DNA of 64,000 nucleotides from Adiantum capillus-veneris (taxonomy: Eukaryota > Streptophyta > Polypodiopsida > Polypodiales > Pteridaceae), in contig CM043942.1 of NCBI GenBank assembly GCA_014529385.2, forward strand, positions 35,383,469 to 35,447,468. Reading direction: 5' to 3'. Each line of letters opens with the position of its first letter. Within the stretch, counting starts at the first letter, position 1. Shown piece by piece: positions 10,101 to 21,340 of this stretch. The position numbers and the translations under genes are program-made. Under the pieces are notes generated by a model. The model was not told where the DNA came from, made no database searches, and was given only the letters and a program-made list of their open reading frames with translations.

Positions 10101-13100
10101 TTTCTGTTGAGTGATGACCATTGGTTGGAAATTTGTAAGGTATTCCATTGGTTTATCTGGAACAGTAAAATCCTCCTGAAGGGATGTTGTAGACTGAGAC
10201 AGAGTAGTGTTTGGAGGTATATCCATCTATAAAGGTTTATCTGTGGAACAAGTTGTGTCCAAATATTCAATTGCAACGACTGAAGTCATGCTGCAAGAGT
10301 CTGCATCTGTTTTGTCCTTTGTACCACTTAAGGTAAGGACTGGAGTCTTCGAGTTTGAAGAATTATCATTCACCATAGCATCCGGTATCTGTTTAGAGAC
10401 AAATACTGTATTTTGCAAGGGCGGTGACGAGGTGACTTTTTCTGCCTGGATCACGGCCAATGAAGTGGTTATGTGCTTGTTGGTTGTCGCACAAGAACTG
10501 GAATCTTCTGAATATTCAGCTTTCTAAGCGGGTATTAAGGCTTCCAATTGACAAGGGGGAGGTTGAGGAAGTTGTTGCCTCTTAGACCTCTGAAGGATCC
10601 TCTTGCACAAGGAAAGGATCAATAAATCTGTAACTGTACCACCATCAGACAAGAAAGACTTAAATGTAGGGCATGGCTCGCGAGGGGGAACTTGTCTAGC
10701 GTTGCGGCGTTCATGATCGAGTACTTGACTAGGGTCGGATATATGTGCCACTAAGTAAGTCCATCTTGATATGGCTGAGGATCCTTTGGAAGCTTCATGT
10801 TGCTGATGATTCAAATAAGAATTTGGTTGCTTAGCACCGTAACATTTCGAAGAATATTCATGCTGAGACTTTTGCTGCTCGCACGAAGGTACTTTGTGTC
10901 TAGTTGTCTCTGAGAAACCATGCTTTGGGTGAGAAAATTTGAGTTCCAAAGGCTTTTGTTTGAGTGGTTCTTTCTGGTTGACCACTGAAGCGTCGGAAGA
11001 AGATGTATGTATTGTCCGAGAAGCTGTTGGGTGACTTCGAGAAGAGGTTTGTATTTGCATCTGATCCAAGCGAGTGTAAAGTGATGTGAGGCTCGTGGAA
11101 AGTGCTGCCATCTGCTCTTTGAAAACTGCTATCGGGTCCTCCGGTAAAATATTGTCGTCGCCATCTTGTGATTTGGCCATGTTGACTGTTCACAGCGAAA
11201 GTAACTTTTTTGCCGAATAAGCTTAAGAACTGATACTTCGGGAGTGGAAACTGCGTATGGAACGGGTTTCGGCTTTGGAGTATCGGGAATCACGATTTGT
11301 AAGGTGCAGCGGAATGAATGTTTGAACTTTGCTCAAGATGAGTGCTCAGAACTGTGCTCAAGGTTCCTTTTGTTCTTATGGTAGGGAGAGCCTTCCGTTC
11401 TTAATGAGAGAGTGCAATGATCACAAACAAAGTGAATGGACACTGTGCGTGCAAGTGTATGAGACCGAGAGAGAAGAGAAATACGACACCAGAAACCCTC
11501 CTCCAAAGGCCCCACTCTCATCGGCGAGAGTGGTCTACTATTGATTGACAAACTGAATGCATGTTACTGATGCAAGTTTAGGCTAGATCGATGACGACGA
11601 CGGGGATGGCGAGTCTGATTCAAGGGCTGAAATCTGCTACTCTTTATCTGCTGTCCAAAAACGCTAATGGGCTGAAATCTGCTGCGGCTGAAAACGCAAG
11701 AGAAAACGCTACCCTTGCTGGTCTTTATGGCTGAAAACTGTCGGTGCTTATCTGCTGAAATCTGATGGTTCTTAGGGCTGAAAACTGATGATCTTTACCT
11801 GCTGAAAATCGCCATGGTTGAGGGCGATTCTGACATGCTGAAAACGCTAAGGCTGCAGATCTGGAAAACGCTAGAGCTCTCCAAAAATGCCAGGGCTGCA
11901 AATCTTCTTGGAGGAAAAACGCTAGGGCTGGTATCTGCTGAAGAAATCGCCTATGGCTGAGGTTTATGAAAAATGCTAGGAAAGGGATTCTTTTGCTTGG
12001 AGGGAAATCGCCACCAAGGGTTCTTGTTGAGAAGTTGCCCGTTGAGCGATGGAGCTGCTGCTGCCTCTTCTGCCAATTAGTGCTAGTCTAGGTTTTCTTA
12101 TATACAAACTTACTCAATTTGGCCTACCTGCTTTCCAACAAAAGTCACTTAAAAATAATAAGTGAAAAATGTCAAAAATAGGTAAAATAGGCTAAATGCA
12201 CTGGAAAATTCCTTGAAGGATTCTGATGGATTTTGATGGGAATGCTTATGATCATGCTGTGTGCAACTAGAGGATATGCATCTACACTAAGTGATTGGGC
12301 ATGCACGGTCTGCGAACACTCACAAAAAGTGCCAGATCACTTCCTATTCTAGACTGGCTTGACTGAACTGAACCCTCGTCATGCTGTAGCTTGTCCACGA
12401 ACACATAGGGTTGGATGTGTCACGTGACACGATTATTTCAGGTTCTGGAGTATGTGGAATCAAGGGTTTTCGGGTAAGATTTCTTCCGAAATAGGCTTTT
12501 GTACTTGATATAGAGAGCGGGTACAGGAAGTCCGTCATTAGCCATGTTCCGCATAAAGGGAGAGTTCTAGAAAGTTCAGCATTGGAGAAACGAAGTAGCA
12601 CATGCGGGTTGGTTGGTTGAGCGTGAAGGATTGCCATTCGTTGGAGTTGATTTTGATCGGGTGGGGTTTTTTAAGTCAATTTATTTTGGGGGTTTATATG
12701 ATCAAGTGCGTGAGTTCACATGGGCTTTAAAATTTTTTGGTTTTTGGCCGGTCACCTAGGTTTGGGGCAGGCGGCAGGTCACTTGACTTAATATATTTGA
12801 AGGGGTAATCATAAGGTGCAGCCAGCGTAAGAAACTAGCCAGCGTAAGTTGTAACAATTCAGCCAATCTCAGCCAGCGATTAATTCAGCCAGCGCGTTGA
12901 AATCAGCCAGCGTTTCAACATGGGCAGCCCAACATTTGCAGGAATTCAGCCTCCAATGTGCGTGACTCTTAGGGAAGGGGTGCGATCTTTGGGAAGGGGT
13001 GGCTTCCTTGGTGCCCCCTCGCGAAGAGGTACCCTTTGGATATTTAACAGCCAACAAAGGGAATTCAGCCCCTTGCTGAGTGAATGGGCACACAGGCGAA

Positions 13101-16100
13101 GCGACACACCCGTATGCAAAAGGGTACCGTCCTTTCACATGAAGAGGTGCGAGCGCAATCCCGAAGGGACACCACCCGATGCAGAGTACGTGGCACTCCC
13201 GCACACCCACATCTGCATCTCTGTCTTTTATGTATATAATTGGAACATAATAAATTTAAGTTACCTCATATGCTCGTATCCACATGCGTACCACGTTTGT
13301 TTTGCTTCCATGTAACTCCGGGAAGGGGGGGAGAGGGTACTGGCGAGGGTGAGAGGCTCACAACCTTCGGGTCTTGGGAAAAAAATTTGCTTTGATACCA
13401 CTGTAAGGATTCTAGGTACTAATCCTCAATTAAGTACTTAAACTCATGATTAAGACTTAAGAAACTTGAACTGAACTTAGAAACAAGACTTAGAAGATTG
13501 TGTTTAATTGATTGGATGACTGATACAAGGGCTCCTTGTATAGGAGACGCAAAGACACAAATGAAAAGACACGTCTCCTGATGAAGAGATGTCACAGGAC
13601 GGGGCACAACCTGCCAATAGAAAAGAACAGACTGAATAGACTTTTAACACTTCAATAACACTTGAATTGAGAGAGAGAGAGAGACGACACGCGACATGGA
13701 GTGGCGGAATTCCACCCCAGAGAGTATTGGCCCCAAACCTTGGCGCCCCTTTCGGTATTTCTTTATATTGCATCAACCCAGTACAAACTGGTACTCCAGG
13801 CTTTGCACCTTCTCCAGGAAGCATGCCAGAGAATGGGTCCTAACTCATATTTAAAGGCCTTTGGCCTAAAAAGCAATTACAGTGAAAAGCCTTCAAAACT
13901 CAAAAGCTTCTGGTCCAAAAAGCAATGCTCAAAAGTTGCCATCGTAAAATCCGGAATTCCGTACAGCTGCCACGTCAACAGTCAGCGCAAAACGCGGAAA
14001 TCCGTACAGTTTGCCACGTCATCAGTTCAACGTGAAATCCGGAAATCCGTACTATCGGCCATGTCAGCAGGCCGGCGGAAATCTGTTGCTTTCTTCTTCT
14101 GTTGCTTCTGCTTCTTCTAGGGTTTAGGCCCCTCGGCCGGCATCTGCAAGTTGGTCCAAAAAGCAATGCTCAAAAGTTGCCATCGTAAAATCCGGAATTC
14201 CGTACAACTGCCACGTCAACAGTCAGCGCAAAACGCGAAAATCCGTACAGTTTGCCACGTCATCAGTTCAACGTGAAATCCGGAAATCCGTACAATCGGC
14301 TACGTCAGCAGGCCGACGGAAATCTGTTGCTTTCTTCTTCTGTTGCTTCTGCTTCTTCTAGGGTTTAGGCCCCTCGGCCGGCATCTGCAAGTTGGCTCCC
14401 TTCTTCAGGGCTTTGACACGTCAGTAGTTTGTGACATCTCCCCTTCTTGAAAGAGTGTAATCGTCAACGATTATAGCATATTTGCAAAACAACTCAAGTT
14501 AGCTCAAAAATTTCCAAGGGTCATCTTGAGGGACATTCCAAGGGACAATCAGTTTGCTCTTTTTATTAAGGAGTTAGCTTCTCCTTTCGGCTCTTTTTGA
14601 TCAAGGAGTTAGCTTCTCCTTTCGTCCTGATCAGAACTCTCGATATTCCGGCGTAGTAAAATTAGCCATCACACCTAGACCGTACTGATCTTCCACAAGT
14701 GTCTTGATACACTAAAATTACATACCTAGGCAATCTCATCCAATTAGGAATATTCAGTGGTTGGCACATCACAATGCAACACAAATGCTCACATATGCAT
14801 GTTACAAGACATAGAAACATAAAGCCGTTGATGAACACTGCTCCCACATAACCTAACAAGGTCCGGGCCGGGAGATATTCAACGACTCCCTCATTACTCG
14901 TCCCGCATAACCTAAAAAGGTCCGGGCCGGGACCGTAGCCTGCTTCGTTTGGAGGTGCTGAGAGTAACCACTGTTCAAACTTCGTAATACTCCTCCCGCA
15001 TAACCATCCAGGTCCGGGTCGGGAGTCACAACAACACTACTCCCCCCCGTAAATAACCTCAAGGGTCCGGGCCATGAGTAAAAAAAAACAACACTTTTCA
15101 ATCATTCAATACCCCCCCCGCAAATACCCACAAGGGTCCGGGCCCCGAGTATGAACAAGTATTCTCAAACATAATTTCTCACTACTCCACCCGGGAGTAA
15201 AATCACCAATCATTGAAACCGGTATTAAAACTAGAGTCAAACAATTCAAATCGGCACCAAAACAGGTTCAAAACAGATACCATCCATTTCAAACAAGATC
15301 ACCAAATAGGTTTTCAAACAGTTTTCAAACTTAAAAAGCAATCTCGACATCAGTCGGAGCTCGAAAAGTCGATTGACTTTCCATCCTGGAACCTGCATCA
15401 AAAATTAGGGTTAGGTTCATCCCATAGGGTCGTAGCCGAGCACAGCATGGTCCATCAGCTCTTGGACAAACAGTGTTTCTTTGGTGGCGATAGTAGTCCC
15501 AAGATAGCAATCGCACTGGACCTCCAAGGTCATCTGCTTGTGAAGAGGCATCTACTGGGAGATGTCGAGAAATTTCAAGTTATAATTTGCTAGGGTTTCC
15601 ATGGCAAGCATTTCAGGATACCCCACTCTGCCAGAAGTTGCACTTCGAAGGAAGATGTCAGAAACAATTTAACTTGAGGCAAAATTTTTCTTGAAAGCTT
15701 GCCAAGTCCTTGGAGTGTGCTGCTTGGTAGCTATAGAGATCAACATCCGCATGGCACTGCCTCTGAGAAAAACAACAGCTCTTAACAAATCTTGGATCCT
15801 TCTCTTGCAAGTGATATTTATGGCTTATGCCCTGTAAGACATGAGCGGTGAAGACGGGAGCGCGCTCGATGCGCGATGAAGTAAGGGTGGGAGTGGCTAA
15901 TAAGTCTCGAATATAATAAGTCCGGGTTCGAGGGCGAATATGCCTCTAATAAAAATCCAATAGCTCTGTCTGCTCTTTTGTAGGATCGGTATGCTTTGAG
16001 AAAAGCACACGCTTGATGCTCTGATACCACTGTCACAAGACGGGCACCACGTGCCAATAGAAAAGAACAGACTAAACAGACTTTTAACACTTCAATAACA

Positions 16101-19100
16101 ACTGAACTGAGAGAGAGAGAGAGACGACACGTGACACGAAGTGGCGGAATTCCACCCCAGAGAGTATTGGCCCTAAACCTTGGCACCCCTTTCGATATTT
16201 CTTTATTTTGCATCAACCCAGTACAAGCTGGTACTCCAGACTCTGCACCTTCTCCAGGAAGCATGCCAGAGAATGAGCCCTAACCTCATATCTAAAGGCC
16301 CTTGGCCTAAAAAGCAATAACAGTGAAAAGCCTTCAAAACTCAAAAGCTTCTGGTCCAAAAAGCAATGCTCAAAAGCTGCCAGTGTAAAATCCGGAATTC
16401 CGTACAACTGCCACATCAGCAGTTAGCGCAAAACGCGGAAATCCGTACAGTTTGCCACGTCATCAGTTCAGCATGAAATCTGGAAATTCGTACAATGTGT
16501 CTTGTCAGTAGGCCGGCGGAAATCTGCTGCTTTCTTCTTCTGTTGCTTCTGCTTCTTCTAGGGTTTAGGCCCCTCGGCCGGCATTTGCAAGTTGGCCCTC
16601 TTCTTCAGGGCTTTGACACGTCAGTAGTTTGTGACAAGAGACATGACTTTAGACGTAAAGACACATCCTTTCGGCGAAGAGCTGCAACCATTGGGCGCAG
16701 AGTCGCACCCATAGAGCGAAGGGGTGTGACCGGTCGTCGAAGGAGAGTGGCTTTTGGTGAAGAGACGTCTTTTGGGCGAAGGGGTCTGACCATCCAATCG
16801 TGGGGGTCCTCCTTGGCATGGCACTTCGCATATCTGCAACTAGGAGTAGATGTAATACTGCAACATAGTCAAAATCGTGACACACTCTAGCTTATTGCAT
16901 GCATATGACAATCTGACTTGGTTTCTGTAAGACGCATGACACAATGGATCCTAAAAGCTCTTGATGGTTGGATGAGCTCTTGGCATTATGGTATGTACAT
17001 AGGGCCTCCTATGACATTTGATGCCATGATAGCAGTATGTCCCTCTTGTGCCTATACTATCACTTGCTTCTACTTGCCTTTGCCTACATGCATGATTTCT
17101 ATCCCTCACTTATCCTTGTGGATTATTAATTTATGTCTGCATTAAGAATATGAGTGTGATAGAAAATAGTAATTTTACTTGGAAGGTTATGGCTTGATTG
17201 CTTTTTTCTTCTCCTACTGGCTTTGAAATCCCTCATTTTTGCTCATATTGGAACTACTGACTAAATCTCATGATATTGGTACAGGGCATCTGAATATCGA
17301 CCTGACAATTCTTTATCTTTACTGGAGTAGTTTGGGTGTTCCTTGGCAACACCTTAATGTTGCTTTCTTTTGTGATCAATGAAGATCCTGAAGGTAGTCG
17401 GCTCTTGGGATTTGGCATGATCTACATTGTTTGATTGATTTTTTTACCCCTTACTTGGCTGAGTTTCTATGTTTTGATCCTGATTTGCTCCTATTGCTTG
17501 CTTGGGTCCCACCAACAGTTCTGATCTAATGCTATTCCATTGCCTGATGAGGCTCTTTTACTTTACCATACTAACTAATTATGGTCTTTTTTTCTCCTTG
17601 ATCTGGTTTTTGTCACATAAAGAGGTTCTTGTCCTTTAACTAGTTGACTGGTTCAGATCATCATTCTATTGCTTGCATTGAGTAGTTGCTGGTCATATTG
17701 ATTGGTTTTCCTTTAAAATACTTGATGCTGTTAATTGGAATAGTCTAGACGCTTTGGTTTATCTGATAATTTGAGGGAGAGGCCGAGGTCTTGGTTGGGA
17801 GACCTTGCCTCACTTGCTAATTTTGGAATCTCTCTTGTAATTTGACTGGTATATACCCGTCCTAAAGGTTTATTCAAAACACCTTGAGCTGCCCAATTAT
17901 GTTCTTGCGGCCTGTATACTTATGATATTTTGCTATTGTTGACTGAGGTTACTTTTGAAAGTTTTTGAGATATATTTCACTGGATATTGATCTATTCTGG
18001 TTTTAAAATCCACTTGGTGATTGCTTGAAAGCTTCAGAATTGGGATGCAACTATTTGGAAACTTCTGAGATTTTAAATAGATATACGATCAATAGGTTGA
18101 GGGCAATGAATTTCTGGAAACTTGTTGACATTAGCCCTGAGAGTTGAGCTACTGCTTACTCTTGCTTTAGGTAAATGATAGCAGTTGTATTATTGGCTCC
18201 CTTTGATGATAAATATACCTTTAAGCACATCTTAAGGATGTTATTAGTCTGACTCCCCCTAGTTTCTAACGGTTGCAGATTCTCTGTCTACTTAACAGAT
18301 GCTTTACTTATCTTAACTGGTCCTTACTAGATGTCTCGGATGGCATTTTTGGATACCAAAAAAACTAATATAGACCTTACTAAATTGTCTCTTTGGGAGA
18401 TCCTTACACTTTGGATCCTGTTTCAACATGCTGTTTCGAGTTTCTATCAAAATTTACTAACAATATTTTAGATTTGGATGGCTTGTAGTTGGTTGTATAT
18501 CAAGGGCACAAAGAAAGTTTTATTTAATTTGGAATATTGAACTTCTAATCCTATCTGATATTTGGATATGTCAAAACCTCGACTTCCATGGAAACCAAAG
18601 AAAGAATCAATAGCAGGAATTTCTATTACACAAAAAGATTTTGTAGCTCCTGGTGCCCTTGGTGGCTACGGTGTTGTTTTCCAACCAGATGAAAGGGGGG
18701 GATGTGCCCGAGGTGGCCCATGACTGTGATGATATTACTTTGAAGGTTTGAAGCCTGTCAAGTTTCTGGTTTCTTTGTTGACATTGGTTGGCTCGTCATC
18801 ATGTGCGACTGGTGCCCAATATTCAGATATCCCTGGTTTTTGTAATTGGTTGTCTATGCACTTTCAGACCTGAATTATTCTGGCAATGGCTGCGGAAATG
18901 CATGATAACATGCGGAATGCACGACCCAACCCTGCCCATACAGCCATGGCCGAGTTAGAGCAGCTTGGCTTGCTGTCATGCATCATCACTCAGAATGTGG
19001 ATAATCTTCATCAGGTGGGAAGTATTCGTTTAATATGTTTGTAGAAATTAGTATCGTGCAAAGCCCAACTCAATTGTAAGGTGCAGTGGAAGTGAATGTT

Positions 19101-21264
19101 GAACTTTGCTCAAGATGAGTGCTCCGAATTGTGCTCAAGGGTTCCTTTTACTTACGGAAGGGAGAGCCTTCCGTTCCTTTAGTGAGAGAGTGCAAATGAT
19201 CACAAACAAAGTGAATGACACTGTGAATGAAGGTACTGAGACTGAGAGATAGAGAGAGAAGAGAATACGACACTAGAACGTTGTCAAACCCTCCTCCAAG
19301 GGCCCCACTCTCTATGGCGAGAGAGGTTTATGCTATTGATTGCACAAATCTGGTACAATGGTCTAGATGCAATGGACTTGGCGACGATGTCGACGACAAT
19401 GATGACGGCGACGAGACGGGCTGAAATCTGAAAACGCTAGGGACTGAAATCTGCAAATTTGCTATCTGCTGAATTTTGACAGTGTTGGCGAGGAGGAGGA
19501 CGACGACGACGCGACGACAATGCGCTGAAGATGCTGAAATCTGTGAACAGCGGGCTGAAACTGAAAATCTGCTGCGGGAAGATGAGATCTGCGAGGTTTA
19601 GGGCTGCTGTAGCGGAGTCTAAATGCTGAAAATGGAAAACGCTGATGCTATGGGCTGATGTGTCGCCGGGAATGTAAAAAAGCTAGACTGATTTGCAAGT
19701 TGCAAAAACAGTGGGCTGATCTTGTATCTGTTGCAAAAACGCTAGGCCTTCTGCTGGAGAAAACGCCAAGGCTGATCTGCAAGAGAAAAACACTGGCTAG
19801 TCTTGATGGCTGAAAACGCTAGGGGTTCCTGTCGGTCTTGCTGAGAAGGTGCACTGCAATTGTGGTATCTGCTGTCTCTTCTGCCAGAAAATGCTAGCGC
19901 TAGCTTTTATTTATACGTGCTTAGCCAATTTGCCCTACCGAGTTCCCAACAAAGTCATTTATTAATAATAAGTGAAAAATGACTAAAATAGGGAAAATGG
20001 GTTTTGTGCACTGTAAAATGCTCATGATGGGTACTGATTGTCATGCTGATGATCATGCTGTGTGCAACCAGAGGATATGCAACTACTAAGTGCATGGACA
20101 TACACGGCTTGCGAACAAACTCACAAAGGTGTCAGAACACTTCCTAAGCTTACTTGAACCCTAGACATGAAGTAGCTTGTCCACATGCACATGGGGTTAG
20201 ATGTGCACGTGACATCAATCATGGTTCATCCTTAAAGGAGCTGCTAGTTGTGATGGCGGATAGCTTCATTTCGATGGAGGAATGCTAATGAAGGAGGAGA
20301 AAAAGAAAGGGAGGGGTTGGATGCGAGGTACACCCACAAGCATCACAATCACGTGCTTGGCATACTGAGCATCACTTGAACTCGTCTTTGCTCTTTAACA
20401 TCTTGTAGATTTAGGCAGTAGGCCCTTCAATTGGCAACTTTGAAACCTCCATACACTCTCTCCTCATTGCACTGTCACAATTTTGTTGATGTGGCAATGA
20501 GGAGAGAGTGTATGTGGCAATGTAATGGAGTGGTAGCCCAATGATGTAGCAGAGCATGATGGCGTGGCAGCTAGTAGCTACTATCCTTTATGCTTTTAGC
20601 ACTTGGCTATTGTAGTAAAATTCAAGATGCTTTTTGAGAGTTGCCTTTTGCCGCGGTGCACTCGTTTTTGCTCATCGGTGGCAAGTTCTCTTTATCATGG
20701 ACTCTGATGGGAATGTCTGTCGGAGTTAGACTTTGAGCAGATACTCCTAGCTTCATTAAGAGTTCAGTGGTCACATTGGAGGCATGATGCGTGGTAGATG
20801 GAGCACCTCGATGGGGGAAAATAAAACAGCATGAAGAAAAGGGCCGCATGTATGTTGACTAGGGGAGGCAGCTTGAAGGGAAATTAATAAATAAATAAAT
20901 ACACACACTCACATTTACTTGTGTTGCTAAATACATTCTCATCCTAGAGCTTACTTAGCTTCTACTCCATGCTTTGCATATCTTTGACACTTAAAAAAGA
21001 GGCTACCCCCTTTGGAAAGCGGACTGACTTGAAGCCCTACAACTTCAAGAACAATCTTGAATAATTCAAGTTGCTGATTGTCTGCACTTAGATTACATAG
21101 ATGAGATAAGCTATGAGGATTTTTTGAAAACCAAGAAGTAGTCTTGGTCATTTATTGTACGCTTTATGGACATTTATGAGATAACACCTCTATATTGATC
21201 GGATTTTTGTACATTAAACTTTTATCTTGAGGCTGTGCCCTTGAGATGTTGATTTTAAAAGAGT

Positions 21265-21340
<76 letters not shown>

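Larger units (their letters stand above)
13590..16636 (-). mobile_element. LTR retrotransposon C, complete, nested in the 5' LTR of element B
   Basis: 3047 bp flanked by AGAGA (13585-13589 and 16637-16641). The 3' LTR is on the left (13590-14436, 847 bp) and the 5' LTR on the right (16031-16636, 606 bp); both begin TGTCACA and end TTTGTGACA. The primer-binding site, an exact match to initiator Met tRNA, is at 16018-16029 and a purine tract (AAGAAGGGGAGA on the minus strand) sits beside the 3' LTR. The 1.6-kb interior has only a degenerate gag-like stretch (minus strand, about 15800-15600: FLRGSAM, then [12 protein letters not shown]), so C was non-autonomous. Its leader resembles the one at 22616. 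Confidence 0.9.
9438..16882 (-). mobile_element. LTR retrotransposon B, non-autonomous, interrupted by two later insertions
   Basis: Flanked by the target-site duplication CACTC (9433-9437 and 16883-16887). The 3' LTR is on the left (9438-9825) and the 5' LTR on the right (13402-13589 plus 16642-16882), so the element reads on the minus strand. The primer-binding site, complementary to initiator Met tRNA, abuts the 5' LTR (GCTTTGATACCA, 13389-13400), and a purine tract (AAAGAGGGAGAGAA on the minus strand) abuts the 3' LTR. Removing the two nested insertions leaves about 3.3 kb with no RT or integrase: a LARD-like passenger in sirtuin intron 3. Confidence 0.88.
18780..21112 (+). repeat. Duplicated sirtuin segment, copy 2, split by a solo LTR
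   Basis: Matches 7311-8437, minus the 1140-bp insertion at 19075-20214 and its target-site duplication. Small indels include a repeated GGCAATGAGGAGAGAGTGTATGT-type insertion near 20495. Confidence 0.87.

Noticed and set aside
12869-13210. 113-codon minus-strand ORF and overlapping 131-codon plus ORF
   Set aside because: Both fall in the leader of element B, overlap each other and show no family features.
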